A stretch of DNA of 64,000 nucleotides from Paramecium octaurelia (taxonomy: Eukaryota > Ciliophora > Oligohymenophorea > Peniculida > Parameciidae), in assembly GCA_905182995.1 (NCBI GenBank), contig CAJJDP010000033.1, positions 221,685 to 285,684 on the forward strand, read 5' to 3'. Positions 25,001 through 37,574 of the stretch are shown in pieces; positions within the stretch are counted from its first letter, which is position 1; every line of letters starts with the position of its first letter. The notes beneath the pieces were generated by a model that had not been told where the DNA came from, searched no databases, and saw nothing but the letters and a program-made list of their open reading frames with translations. A program made the position numbers and the translations under genes.

Positions 25001-28000
25001 ATTTCTTACATTGTTTTTCCAATGGAAAGTGGGTCAAATGGATCAATGTAATCCCATTTTATCTATTAACTAGCTTAGCAATAAAAAGTAGATCAATCCT
25101 GAAATGCAATTCCATCAAATAGTAGTCCAAACGCAATCCTCTATTCGCAATGATTATTTGGCTACTATAGGTCTCCATATGCTTTATTGTGGACCAACGG
25201 GAACTGGAAAAACACTATCGATGGCAGCAAAATCAGGATTTCAAATTGTGTGTTCTGGTTCAACTACAGGCAACTCTATCTAGCGATTGATCGAGACCAA
25301 GATCAATAAGAGAAGGAGGAAGGGTTATTATGCATCAGAGGAAGGTCACATCTTTATATTCATAGATGATCTAAATATGCCTTATCGAGAACCTGAAGGT
25401 GCTTAGCCTGCCATAGAGCTGCTAAGACAATGGATGGAGATGGGGGGGTGGTATGACTTAGACAATAAGGAATTTAAATACATGTGTGATATCACATTCC
25501 TTGGAGCCATGCAACCAAATGTAAGTGGAAGGAATCAGGTGACAAAGAGATTTCTGAGATTCTTCAATATTCTCTATATTGGGGGTTTTGACAACGAAAG
25601 CATGACGAATATGTTGGAAGTGTTTATCTATTGGTTGTCAATCAAGATAGAGAATGGAGTGGAGTTCTTGAATATCAAGGACTAGATTATAGTGACCACG
25701 CTGTTCTTATTCGAGAAGGTGCAAACCAAATTGTTGCCCACTCCCTCGAAATCGCATTACATATACACAGTCAGAGACATTTTCAAGATATTTTAGGGAA
25801 TGAGCAAAGTGCACAAGATCATTAATTAATAGTACTTGGTTAAATTATGGAGTCATGAATGTGCTAGGATATTTAGTGATAGATTGGTAGACATGAATGA
25901 TATCAAGATTTACAATGATATCATGAAGGAATCACTGCAGCAATTGTACCCTGAACATCTTCAACATAATCTATTCCTCCCGTTCTTCAACAACTAATAT
26001 GAGGAGGCGCCTTTGATGCATCGAGTATTGGACAAGGTTAAATGGTACTTAGAACAATATAACTATCAATAATAACAATACAAAATGGAATTGATACTCT
26101 TTACTAATGCTATTTTACATGTGGCCAGGATCTCTAGGATATTGTTGAGTGGACATGCATTGCTAATTGGCATGGGTGGAAGTGGCAGAAGTAAGACAAA
26201 CATCACTATATTTTAGCCTCCTTATCAAAGTTGGCTAATTTCATATTGTTTTAGCAATCAGCAGAAACAATTGATTCTAAACAGTGGGATGAAAATCTGT
26301 TGTCAGTGCTCAAAGACTCAGGAATGGAAAATAAAATAATTACACTAATATTTTAGGAATCTCAATTTCATTAGGATTACATGTTGGAAGACATTTGCAA
26401 TATCATGACTCACGGTGAGGTGTCTCATCTCTTCCCTCCCGAGGAAAGAATCAAAGTCTAAGAAGAATTGCCGTATTCCTAATTTATCAAAAATTGTAAA
26501 CACAACATGCATATCATATTGTGCATGTAACCAATAGGGGAGACTATACGTAAACGGTTACGCTCATTCCCAGCCATTATTAATAGTACAACCATCGATT
26601 GGTTCATGAGCTGGTCAGATGAAGCCTTAGAATCCACTGCTTTTGGATTTCTCAAACAGAATGCTTTGGTTAAGGTGGCTGTGGATATTCATCACAAAGT
26701 ACTCGATCTCACTGATAAGTACAAAGAGGAGATGAGAAGATACTTTTATGTGACTCCCACCCAGTATCTCTAAATGCTGAAGATCTATCAGAAGATCTAT
26801 GAGGAAAGAGTATTACGATCCAGGAAGGCCATTGACAGAATGGAAACAGGAATTGAAAAGATTTTGCACACTGAGTAGGAAGTAGATAAGATCAGGAATA
26901 TGCTGTTTGAATTGCAACCTCAATTAGAGAAGGCTACGAATGATAATCAGATTCTCCTAAAGAAGATTAAGAAGCGATAGCAAGATGCAGATTAAAAGAG
27001 AATGGTTTGTGAACAGGACGAGAAAGAATGTAGTGTATAAAGAGAAGAAGCCAATTCTTTGAGGAATCTATGTTAGACCTAATTAAATAATGTGATTCCT
27101 CTGCTTAAGTAAGCTACAGATGCGTTGGAGAAGATTTCAAGGGAAGACATGATTCTATTGAAATCTTTTATCTACCCTCCTCCTTCCGCAGCTATTGTAA
27201 TGGAGGGACTCTGCTATGCATTCGAGATCGACGATCAAGTTTAATCCAAGAACAAAGATCCCCCAACTATTCAAGACTTCTGGGACTTCGCAAAAAAGAA
27301 TCTATTGAATGATAAACTAATCAAAAGAATCAAGAAGATGAAATTAGAAGAAATCAGAGCCATCAATATCGTCAATATTGAAAAACTAGAAGTCTTCTCC
27401 TAAAATCCACTATTCGAACGAGACAAAGTATTTAATGCCTCTACAGCTGCAGGCAACCTCTCTGATTGGATCCGAGCTGTTCTCAATAGCTACTAAGCAG
27501 TCGAAATTATTGAGCCTAAGAAGTAGCAATTGGCAGAAGCAGAAATTAGATTGAAAGATGCAGAAGAGAAACTAGGCATCAAAAGGTCTGCTTTGGATGA
27601 AGTCATGATTGAATTGAAGAGATTGTCTAATGAGTATCAAAAGGCTAGAATTGAAAAAGAGTAAATCGAACAAAAAGTTGAAAGTATCACTATACAGTTG
27701 CAAAGGGCAGAAAAATTGACCAATAATCTCTCAGATGAAAAAGTTAGGTGGAAAAAGAAAACTCAGAAAATTAAAGCAGAATAAAACACTCTTGAAGGAG
27801 ATAGCATTCTATGTTCAGCCTTAATATCTTATATGGGAGTATTTCCTATTCAATATAGAGAAAATGCAATACAATTATGGTAGATGAAATTGTTATAAGA
27901 GGGCATTCAATCTTCCTCGCCATTCCAATTGTAAAAACAGTTGAGTGATCCATTGTAGATTAATAAATGGCTACAATAGAAATTGCCGAATGATCAATTC

Positions 28001-31000
28001 TCTATTGATAATGCGATCATCATGAAATAGTCATCTAAATGGCCTTTGATTATTGATCCTTAATTGTAAGCAAATCAGTGGATTAGAAATATGGAAGACA
28101 GCAAAAGCTTATTGATATTTAATGCAAGATCACCAATCCAATAAGTGTAATTGCAATTAGAACATGCTATTTAAATTGGATATGCTGTCTTGGTTGAAAA
28201 TGTTACAGAAGACATCGACCCCCTCTTCATTTAAATCTTATCATAGAAGGACTTTGGATCAACTGCTCAAATAAAGTTCTTTGATAAAGTCATTGAACAA
28301 TCTAATGATTTCAGATTCTATCTTACCACTAAATTAGACAATCCACATTACCAACCTCAAATTTGTGTTATGGTTACTCTATTGAACTTCTAAGCAACAC
28401 TGCAAGGATTAACTGATCAAATGTTGAATGTGGTTGTCAAAATAGATGAACCAGTAAAGGAAGAATTGAGAATTAAGAACATCTTCTACTTTATATCTAA
28501 TCAGGATAAACTAATCAAAACAGAAGATTAAATGTTGGAACTGCTCTCACAAGCAGGAGGAGATTTATTATAAAATGAGACTATCATTATAGCTCTCCAG
28601 AATACAAAAGATGAAGGCAATAACATAGAAGAAAGAATTCGTAAGTTGGAGACTGATAGTCAGGCATTCAATGTCACTAGGCAATCCTATTAATAAGTGG
28701 CTGAAACTGTGGCAAATTTATACTTCGTAGTCTATTATTTAGCAACAGTTGAACCCACTTATTTGTGGTCATTAGATTTCTATGTTGCTCTCTATTCTAA
28801 GGCTATTAAAGAAGCATAGCAAGGTAAACTCAAAAGAAATCAAAATATCATTGACAAATTCATATTAATGCTTTACAACGCTGTCAATCGATCTTTGTTA
28901 GAAAAGGATAAATTAATTTTTAGATTTCTCTTATGTCAACGACTAATGAATGTTCCCATAAACTTGGTTAGAACATCAGTTATGGGTTGTTCATTGACTT
29001 CTACTGAAATACCTATGCCTAAAGATTACTCATGGCTGACTTACAAAATGTGGTTAGCATTGGTAGACCTCTAATAATAATATCCTCATATCTTTAATGG
29101 TATTTGTGATTCATTTGTTAATAATAAACCTTTTTGGGATCATTTCTATACTACTCCTCATAGTTTCAAGAATTAAATTCTAAATTTGGATTAATTTTAA
29201 ATTAACATGATAGTCAAAATCATCAAACCAGAATAATTCATTCAAGCCACAAATGAAATGATAAGAACATTTATGGGGTACATCTTCTTAGAAAGTATTC
29301 CCATCACATTTGAGTAATTTTACCTAGAATCAGATCAAAATACTCCATTGCTTTGTGTTACAACCCCAGGAGCTGATCCAAGATCTGAAATCATTGGTTT
29401 AGCTCATAAATATGGGTTTTAAGATAAGCTTAATGTTATCTCCTTGGGACAAGGATAAAGTTAATTAGCGATTAAGTTGATTTTGAAAGCCATCTAAAAT
29501 GGAAATTGGGTGCTCCTACAAAATTGTCATCTGGCAGCCTCATTTATGCCTGAATTAGAAAAACTTTACGAAAATTAATTGAAGCAAAATATCCATACAA
29601 ATTTTAGACTCTGGCTAACTACTTTGCCTACTAATCTATTACCATAAAATGTAATTATACGAGGTAAATTAAATTCGTCTCATATTTTTAGCACTTAAAA
29701 TGACCTATGAATTGCCAAGGGGAATAAAAAACAATATGTTGAGGTCTTATTTGTCTCAAGATCCGGAGAAGTTTGAATTATGCAAAAGATTGAAGGAATG
29801 GAAGAATTTATTTTTTTCTTTGGCTCTTCTTCATGCTTGTTTGCTTGAACGTAAAAAGTATGGACCCTTAGGATGGAACATAGGATATAATTTCTCATAA
29901 CATGATTTAGAAATGTCTAAAGAATAGATTCTGTATTTTCTGGATTAGAATAATGATATTCCTTGGGATGCTCTTCATTATTTAATAGCAGAAAATAATT
30001 ATGGCGGTAGAGTCACTGATCCTGTTGATAGGAAGTTGCTAAATATTTATGTGTCCGATCTTATTAATAAAGACATTGTGGAAGGCTTTTCATTCAACGA
30101 TGTCTATAAAGTGCCTTCAGAGATGCCATTGAAGGGATACATAGAATATATAGCAGCCTTTCCAATTGCAGATCCTCCTCAGTTATTCGGATTACATCCA
30201 AATGCTGAAATCTACTCTGCCATTCTAGATACAGAAAATTTAAGTTCGACTATCTTGTAATTGCTTCCAAGAACTTTAGGAGACTAAAGCATTCATCCAG
30301 ACAAAATAGTTTAGAAGAAAGGAAGATCTATATTGAATGAACTACCAGCTTAATTTAATATTTCATTGGTTGAATAAAAGTATCCATTACTATAAGACAA
30401 TTCTATGCATACTCTCATTCAATAAGAAGTTAATAAGTATAATAAATTGATTTCTCAAATATTCAACTCATTAGAATAACTTATGCAAGCATTGGAAGGC
30501 TATATTAATATGACAGATTAACTAAATGACATTTACAATTCCATTTTCGATAACAAAATACCCTCAGATTGGAGCAAGCTCTCTTATTTGACTACAAAGC
30601 CATTAGGATCCTGGTTCAGCGATTTACTTAAAAGAATTCAGTTTTTAGACAGTTGGATTAATAAAGGTGAACCTACTATCTTTTGGCTTGGAAGCTTTTT
30701 CTTTATTCAAGGATTCTTAACTGCTGTATTACAGAATTATTCAAGAAAATCCAAGATTCCAATTGATTAATTAAAATTTGATTTTGAGTTCATGAAACAA
30801 ATACCAAATCAAGGTTCTCAAAATGGGATTTTTATTGAAGGATTATCAATCGATGGAGCTCAATTTGAATTGGAAGAATAAACTCTACTGGAGCCAGATC
30901 ACAACATATTATTTTTCAAATGTCCAATTATTAAGTTTATACCAACTAATTAGCCAAAAAAATATAATCATTATTCCTGTCCTTTATATAATACTTCTTA

Positions 31001-31127
31001 AAGAAAAGGAGTTCTAACCTCAAATGGTTTATCGATCAACTTTATCTGCAATATTAAAATACCAATTAAAAATGAAAAAAAACATTGGTCTAAAAGAGGA
31101 GTGGCTCTGATCATTTAAATTGATTGA
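19059..31127 (+). CDS. Axonemal dynein heavy chain, inner-arm (single-headed) type
   Basis: About 12 kb split by many ~25-nt introns, giving roughly 3,900-4,000 residues, the size of single-headed inner-arm heavy chains. The N-terminal tail starts [16 protein letters not shown]1 has [14 protein letters not shown] at about 23360, AAA2 [10 protein letters not shown] at about 24180, AAA3 CGPTGTGKT at about 25187, AAA4 [10 protein letters not shown] at about 26169. The coiled-coil stalk with its microtubule-binding tip lies at about 26800-27800 ([16 protein letters not shown] before it, [17 protein letters not shown] returning), then AAA5, AAA6 and the C-terminal domain ending RGVALIIQID. It drives ciliary bending. 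The first intron, 19217-19239, uses an AAG acceptor. I found no disabling change, but not every intron was mapped. Confidence 0.95.
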
Positions 31128-31180
31128 TTTTATATATTTATTGGCTATTTTTATAATTAATTTATTAAGATAGAATTTTA

Positions 31181-31531
31181 ATGATTTTCAAAAGAAAAAC
31201 ATTTCAAGGATTCCAGAGGTATTTGAATAATTTGCTAAGACTTATTTATTAAGATATTTAAATTAGTTTCAGAGAAAAATATCAGAGCTAGGATAAGCTG
31301 ATAAAATATTATTAAACCATATAATTTATTGAATATGTTATATGGATGGAACCACGGAATGAGAAGGATGGTCAGTTTTGGATTAAGTTATGTTTACTTT
31401 AAAAATAAAAAGAAATTAATGAAGATAAAAAATAGAGCCCAAAGTATAAAATTTATACAATAGTTCTTTATTTCTAGTGCATTTATCCCTTTTCAAAATA
31501 TTTTCTCTTATTGAATGTTATGATGAAATGA
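31181..31531 (+). CDS. Possible small hypothetical protein or gene fragment
   Basis: An intronless table-6 frame of 116 codons begins 53 bp after the dynein stop. It is coding-like in composition (GFQRYLNNLLRLIYQDIQ, WMEPRNEKDGQFWIKLC) and ends in a hydrophobic stretch. No family recognised; it could be a remnant of an older gene or a chance frame. Confidence 0.33.
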
Positions 31532-31792
31532 AATTCAATTAGGTCATTAAATTTTGCAATGTTTATGTTCCTTATATTTTTTTTATCTTTTTTTTATTAT
31601 ATACTTCTTTTATTGAGGATCTAAATATCAACAGATCTTTCCGATCTTTCCAATCTTTTGGAATAAGAATTCATTCTATTAGATATTCTAACTCAAATAG
31701 ATAAGACTCTCTTAAACTTTCATATTATTTGGATAAATATAAATCAATTTCAGTAGATAATTGTAGTGTAAAGTTTTCAGAGATTTACTCTA

Positions 31793-33112
31793 CCACTTAT
31801 ATATGAATGTATTGAAAATTGAAGAATCATTTTGATTAGAGAAATTATAACTAAAAAACATTAATACTCCGTATTGAATTAGTATCTTCGTATGACTTTG
31901 TAGATAAGAAAAATGACTTACAAATGTGCATTACAAAATCACTAACTTGTGTATAACAAAAAATTTATTCATAGAGTTTTGAAATAGGATATAGATCCTA
32001 ATTAAAAGATGAGATTTGTAAGATAATATTAAACCAGCAATTTTGAACACTTTTATAATAGTGAACTCTACAAGAGCAAGATATATACAATCACTTAAAC
32101 TATAAGTAATATAATGATCATTACACTTAAAATAAGAATTATATTATTTTATTGTTATAAATCCTGATAAATAAACATTTCCTTAAAAAGAAATTTGAAT
32201 TCACTGCTGATGAGAGTTTAAAATTATAGTTGCTCAAGAAATTTCATCAGAATAGCTTATTATTTTAATTGCATTTTATCTTAGAAAATAATATAAATTG
32301 GGTATGTGGCCCTATGAAATTACAAGTTTTAAGGTTAGTTTAACGTAGCCTTATGTTCAACTAGTCAGTTAATGTGGATGGATACAATGCTAAACGATGA
32401 TTAAGATTGAACGCTTTTATATTTAGCAAAAGAATATAAATAATAATTTTAATTTTAATGGTTGTTTTTATTGTTTTTATTGTTTTCATTTTTTCTATTT
32501 TTTTTATGGCTATTTTGGATTGCTCATTGCCTAATCAATATCTCTTTGGATGTCATCATCTATTTCTACATGCTTACCTTTTTTTGTCTATGCTGGATTT
32601 TATTTTTGCTATGGTTATTATTTAGTCTATTTTCCTGCTTACTATTTGACTTAATCATCATTATTGCTTTGCTTCTATTATTATTGTTTGATTTATTGCT
32701 AATGTTTGGCGGCAGGTTGAATAGATTCAGACTCAAAGTCATCAACATTGTGATCAACAGCAGATTTCATTGATTTTTCATCAAACTATTGTTTGTTAAT
32801 GATTCATATTACTTTCTCTGACTTCTTGCGTTTCTTATCATTGGTTTGAATACCATTTTTCTCATTGTAATCTTTCAACTCTTATTCATATATTTCCTTA
32901 GCTGCATTGTATTGGTCGAGATAAGGCTATGGACAATAGTAAAAATCTATACTTTCTTCTCCTATTCACTCATAGATGACCATTTATTTCCAGCCATCTA
33001 AGATATCTAAGTGAGCTTAATCTCTATGTATATTTACTAAATATCAATACCTGGGTTTCGTTCAACTACCTTCTCTCTGTACTTCTAATTAAATAAAAAG
33101 AAGGGTGTCAAA
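31793..33112. repeat. Perfect 1,320-bp tandem copy, left (assembly duplicate)
   Basis: These 1,320 bases reappear at 33114-34433 with only the single N at 33113 between them, and I found no difference on line-by-line comparison. The copy stops abruptly inside the HMG-box gene. This is what two overlapping contigs joined without merging look like. The first ~690 bases hold no recognised gene. Confidence 0.9.
32486..33112 (-). CDS. HMG-box protein, 5'-truncated duplicate
   Basis: Identical to the 3' part of the HMG-box gene at 33807-34624, ending at the same TGA (32486-32488) but cut at the N at 33113, so the start codon, first intron and the residues just before the HMG box are missing. Almost certainly an assembly duplicate and not a second gene. 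Confidence 0.75.
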
Positions 33113-33113
33113 N

Positions 33114-34433
33114 CCACTTATATATGAATGTATTGAAAATTGAAGAATCATTTTGATTAGAGAAATTATAACTAAAAAACATTAATACTCCGTATTGAAT
33201 TAGTATCTTCGTATGACTTTGTAGATAAGAAAAATGACTTACAAATGTGCATTACAAAATCACTAACTTGTGTATAACAAAAAATTTATTCATAGAGTTT
33301 TGAAATAGGATATAGATCCTAATTAAAAGATGAGATTTGTAAGATAATATTAAACCAGCAATTTTGAACACTTTTATAATAGTGAACTCTACAAGAGCAA
33401 GATATATACAATCACTTAAACTATAAGTAATATAATGATCATTACACTTAAAATAAGAATTATATTATTTTATTGTTATAAATCCTGATAAATAAACATT
33501 TCCTTAAAAAGAAATTTGAATTCACTGCTGATGAGAGTTTAAAATTATAGTTGCTCAAGAAATTTCATCAGAATAGCTTATTATTTTAATTGCATTTTAT
33601 CTTAGAAAATAATATAAATTGGGTATGTGGCCCTATGAAATTACAAGTTTTAAGGTTAGTTTAACGTAGCCTTATGTTCAACTAGTCAGTTAATGTGGAT
33701 GGATACAATGCTAAACGATGATTAAGATTGAACGCTTTTATATTTAGCAAAAGAATATAAATAATAATTTTAATTTTAATGGTTGTTTTTATTGTTTTTA
33801 TTGTTTTCATTTTTTCTATTTTTTTTATGGCTATTTTGGATTGCTCATTGCCTAATCAATATCTCTTTGGATGTCATCATCTATTTCTACATGCTTACCT
33901 TTTTTTGTCTATGCTGGATTTTATTTTTGCTATGGTTATTATTTAGTCTATTTTCCTGCTTACTATTTGACTTAATCATCATTATTGCTTTGCTTCTATT
34001 ATTATTGTTTGATTTATTGCTAATGTTTGGCGGCAGGTTGAATAGATTCAGACTCAAAGTCATCAACATTGTGATCAACAGCAGATTTCATTGATTTTTC
34101 ATCAAACTATTGTTTGTTAATGATTCATATTACTTTCTCTGACTTCTTGCGTTTCTTATCATTGGTTTGAATACCATTTTTCTCATTGTAATCTTTCAAC
34201 TCTTATTCATATATTTCCTTAGCTGCATTGTATTGGTCGAGATAAGGCTATGGACAATAGTAAAAATCTATACTTTCTTCTCCTATTCACTCATAGATGA
34301 CCATTTATTTCCAGCCATCTAAGATATCTAAGTGAGCTTAATCTCTATGTATATTTACTAAATATCAATACCTGGGTTTCGTTCAACTACCTTCTCTCTG
34401 TACTTCTAATTAAATAAAAAGAAGGGTGTCAAA
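33114..34433. repeat. Perfect 1,320-bp tandem copy, right
   Basis: Second copy of 31793-33112, offset 1,321 bases. This copy continues without a break into the 5' end of the HMG-box gene and into unique sequence. The stretch 33114-33806, 3' of the gene, is AT-rich and shows no further gene. Confidence 0.9.
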
Positions 34434-34624
34434 GGCTTTTTTGGAGCATTTGGGTCTCGTTCCTTCTTCTTCTCTGTTGCGGTCGGGATCTCAGGTACAT
34501 TCTAGTCCTTCAAAAATTGTTAACAAAACTTGTTCATGTGAGCAAAGAACTGTTAGAATTTCTTGGCGATTTCAATACCCTATCATATAGTGAGAAACTT
34601 GCATACAAATTAGTTATGATCCAT
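33807..34624 (-). CDS. HMG-box DNA-binding protein
   Basis: Four introns (27, 27, 26, 27 nt, all TAG) leave 711 nt, 236 residues. After ~55 residues comes DPNAPKKPLTPFFLFNQKYREK, then QMAGNKWSSMSEQEKKPYLDQYNAAKEIYEQELKDY across two splices: a single complete HMG box, with the PKKP-L start, Phe pair and Trp of the fold. The C-terminal third is basic then very Gln-rich (encoded by TAA/TAG runs), with an acidic HVEIDDDIQRD patch and a final KKQKK. HMGB-type proteins bend DNA in chromatin. It is divergent from Cpn10 with 29 bp between start codons. Confidence 0.9.
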
Positions 34625-34653
34625 AATATTATTTATTTAATTAAAATTAATTG

Positions 34654-34978
34654 ATGTAGCAATTCAAAAGGTTAGTCCCCCTCATGAATAGAGTTCTTAT
34701 TAAGAAGCTGGAAGTTCCAACCAAAACCTAAAGTGGTATTCTTCTAAATAGTGGAGAAACAAAGAACCCAGCTGGAGTAGTCATTGAAGTATATCAATTA
34801 ATATTAATGAAAGGCTGGGGAAGGCTATTATGACCACAAAGGAGAATTTGTTAAAATTTGTGTTAAAGTTGGAGATACCGTTTTACTACCTGATTTTGGT
34901 GGATAAAAAGTCAAAGTAAGTGGATAAGAACTTCTCATATTTAGAGACACAGATTTGTTAGGAATATTGTCCAGATGA
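34654..34978 (+). CDS. CPN10: Mitochondrial chaperonin 10 (GroES family)
   Basis: One 25-nt intron with an AAG acceptor leaves 300 nt, 99 residues, the normal length. Start MQQFKRLVPLMNRVLIKKLE, mobile loop region TKTQSGILLNSG with the conserved Gly-Ile-Leu, then VKVGDTVLLPDFGG and the C-terminal LLIFRDTDLLGILSR, all characteristic of Cpn10, the lid of Cpn60. The N-terminus is short and basic/hydrophobic, fitting an uncleaved mitochondrial signal as in other Cpn10s. Confidence 0.93.
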
Positions 34979-35120
34979 TATGTATAATATTAAAAATTAA
35001 GAATTATAAATTTTATTTTTTTTAGCACAATTTCTATCAGTAATGATTATCCTTGTTGCCATTATAAAATGCAAAATCTAAAATCAATTTAATAAACAAT
35101 TAAAATATAAACAATCTAAA

Positions 35121-35357
35121 ATGGGAATTTGCCAATCTAAATCAAAGCTTAAAAGAAGCGGAGCATTTCATTTCATTCCAATTGACTTTGACAAATTGAA
35201 GAAACACAACAAGGAACGAGAAAAAAATGACCCTAACATGGCTTAGTAACAATCTTTTTGTCAACTCGTATGGTAGGATGCCAATAAAATCTCGAATCCA
35301 TAAACATACACTTATAATAATGTCTAAACTCAATAAATTGAATTAAGAAAAGAATGA
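35121..35357 (+). CDS. Small putatively N-myristoylated protein
   Basis: Intronless, 78 codons, ending at TGA 35355-35357. The start MGICQSKSKLK has Gly2, a Ser at position 6 and Cys4, a good N-myristoylation plus palmitoylation pattern, so the product may sit on a membrane. The rest is polar (FDKLKKHNKEREKNDPN, then Asn/Gln-rich). No family recognised. Confidence 0.5.
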
Positions 35358-35771
35358 CATCTTAAATTTTGTTCAATCTATATCAAACTATTTCATCAAA
35401 AATTCTATATGTTTTTCCTTGCTTTAAATATTATCAACCTTCTGCTATTTGATTTATACTCTCCATAAGTAGAGCATTAATGTTGAATGTTCTTGCCATG
35501 CATTTCAATCCCCCAAAACGCTTGCAAATATAAGAACCAATAAAAATTTTAGTAACTAAATTGATTTTAAAGTATAGATAAATTAATTTCCTTGACTGGA
35601 AATTCCTCCTATTTGCAACACAACCAATATAAACCAAGAGAATAAAGGAAATAATATTGAAAACCATCAGCATTACACGAGATAAATCGCTGTGAGCTTA
35701 TATTCTTCATAAAAATCAAAACTCAAAAAATTTCTATTTTATTTAATTACGATTTACTAGCAGATGAATCC
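35358..35771. other. No gene recognised
   Basis: AT-rich, with TGA in all frames under table 6. A minus-strand hydrophobic frame (about 35434-35673) is present but shows no family match. It lies directly downstream, on the minus strand, of the PP2C relic and might be its decayed continuation. Confidence 0.4.
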
Positions 35772-35940
35772 ATTACCTATAATGAAATTTGACTCTTTAT
35801 CAGATAAAAATCTATCAGCTCTTTCAATTCTTTATTTTTTTTCATAATTATCTATATTATGATCAAAATTCATATAGTAGTTTGCATTATTTCCTCGTCG
35901 TGCAGATCTAATATCACTAATACTAATATTATGAAGCATA
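35772..35940 (-). pseudogene. PP2C phosphatase relic
   Basis: Minus-strand reading gives DIRSARRGNN, NYYMNFDHNIDNYEKKQR and IERADRFLSDKESN. These line up with the exon found in both intact PP2C genes nearby ([42 protein letters not shown]), and the relic even ends with GGTAAT where the intact copies have their intron donor. Key residues have changed and no adjoining PP2C exons are readable, so it is a diverged fragment. It has the same orientation as the PP2C gene at 38109-39142. Confidence 0.7.
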
Positions 35941-36564
35941 TTATTGCGGAGTAGAGTTCAATGTATTGCAATTCGAAAATGAATCATTAAATGATTATTA
36001 ATAGATATTACTAACTTTTTTTCACTTCAAAATTTTAATATTATAAATATTTTTTTTCTTTTAGGCTTCTCAATAAGCTTGCTAAATTTGGTATGATATT
36101 GCCCTTAAAACATAATATCTTAATGATCCAAATCTAAATTTAACTTTAAATTGAAATTCCTTTCGTTAAATGAGAAAATTTCCATTCAACGGTCTTCTAA
36201 AGGTTACTGTTAGATTTCAACATAAGGAAATATTTTATACTTTCTTAAAAAAGAGGACAATCAAAATTCCTAAATTGATAGTTCACAGTTTTGAATATTT
36301 AAAAATAATCTAGTAAATTGAGTAAACTAATGATATTATTGCAATCAGTGATACTTTTGTTATAAAATTCTTGCTTTTGACTAAATTATCAAATAATCAA
36401 AATATATTTTGCAAATTGGAGTCATTAATTGAATTTAAAATTTAATTCTAACAGCTAAGTGACATTAGTATGTTATAATAATTAAGTCTTTTATTATATT
36501 TATAGAATTCGTGATTATTATAATCACAATTAAGATCTCATAATCCTAATTTTAAAATATTTAG
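35941..36564. other. No gene recognised
   Basis: AT-rich region between the PP2C relic and the first intact PP2C gene. Short plus-strand coding-like pieces occur around 36060-36280 but are broken by TGA and show no motif. The last part must hold the promoter of the gene at 36565. Confidence 0.4.
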
Positions 36565-37574
36565 ATGGGCAACAAAATTCAAAATCCCCCTGATCGAAGC
36601 AAGAATACAAAAGCAGAAGAATCTAAACATTTTATATATGCTTCTTCAGAAATGAAAGGTAAATCATTTTGTTTATGATACAGGTTGGAGGGAAGATATG
36701 GAAGACGCTCATATTAATGTATTTGAAGTTATACCTGATGTCTCTATCTTTGGCGTATTTGATGGGCATGGAAGCAATGATATTGCACGTTTCGTTTAGG
36801 GACTCTTTATTGAAGAAATTTAAAAGAATAAAAACTTTAAAGATCAAAAGTTTGAAGAAGCTTTGACTGAAACATTCTTAAAAATAGATGAGCTCTTGAT
36901 TATTCAAAATAGTTAAATGTAAACAAATTAAATGAAAGATGAAAAACTTAATCGTAATATATATCAATAATCATTTTAATATTAGTTTCTTATGCAGGAT
37001 GTACTGCCAATGTTGCTCTGTTCCATAAGAACACACTTTATGTTGCAAATGCAGGTGATTCTCGATCTGTATTATGCAGAAATAATACAAATTACGACAT
37101 GAGTGTTGATCACAAACCAGACAACTATGAAGAGAAATAAAGAATTGAAAGAGCCAATGGATTTGTTTCCGATGGAAGAGTCAATGGTAATTATTATTTA
37201 AATATACTTAGGCAACCTCAATCTATCCAGGGCCTTAGGAGATTTAGAATTTAAGGGTAATACTGCTTTAGGATTAAATGAACAATTGATAATTGCTCTA
37301 CCAGATATAAAAAGAGAGGTGTTAACTCAAAATGATAAGTATTAATTTAAACTTAAATAGATTCCTTTTAATGGGAAGTGATGGCATTTTTGAGACTCTT
37401 GATCATTAAGATTTACTCAAATTTATTAATTCAAGGCTTGGTAATCAACCAGTTACTCCATAATTTTTAGGAAGGGTGGCTGAAGATTTGTTAGATAACT
37501 TAATTGCTTCAGATCTCATAGGTACAGGAGCTGGATGTGACAATATGACAATTATAATAATTTATTTTAAATGA
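36565..37574 (+). CDS. PP2C-family Ser/Thr phosphatase (copy A)
   Basis: Four introns (25, 32, 25, 22 nt) leave 906 nt, 301 residues. It carries the PP2C metal and phosphate motifs: [60 protein letters not shown] and [10 protein letters not shown]. The Asp residues that hold the two Mg/Mn ions are all present. Gly2 in MGNKIQ allows N-myristoylation. It converges on a second PP2C gene at 38109-39142; the third exon, its intron and the start of the next exon are nearly identical between them, while the N-terminal parts differ more. Confidence 0.93.

Noticed and set aside
32462-32773. Plus-strand Phe/Leu-rich membrane-like frame, repeated at 33783-34094
   Set aside because: It is the antisense of the Gln/Lys-rich tail of the HMG-box gene; complementing TAA/TAG/AAA runs always gives Leu/Phe-rich frames.
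31793-34433. Real tandem gene duplication of the HMG-box locus
   Set aside because: The copies show no difference, meet at a single N, and the left copy is cut mid-gene; an unmerged contig overlap is simpler.
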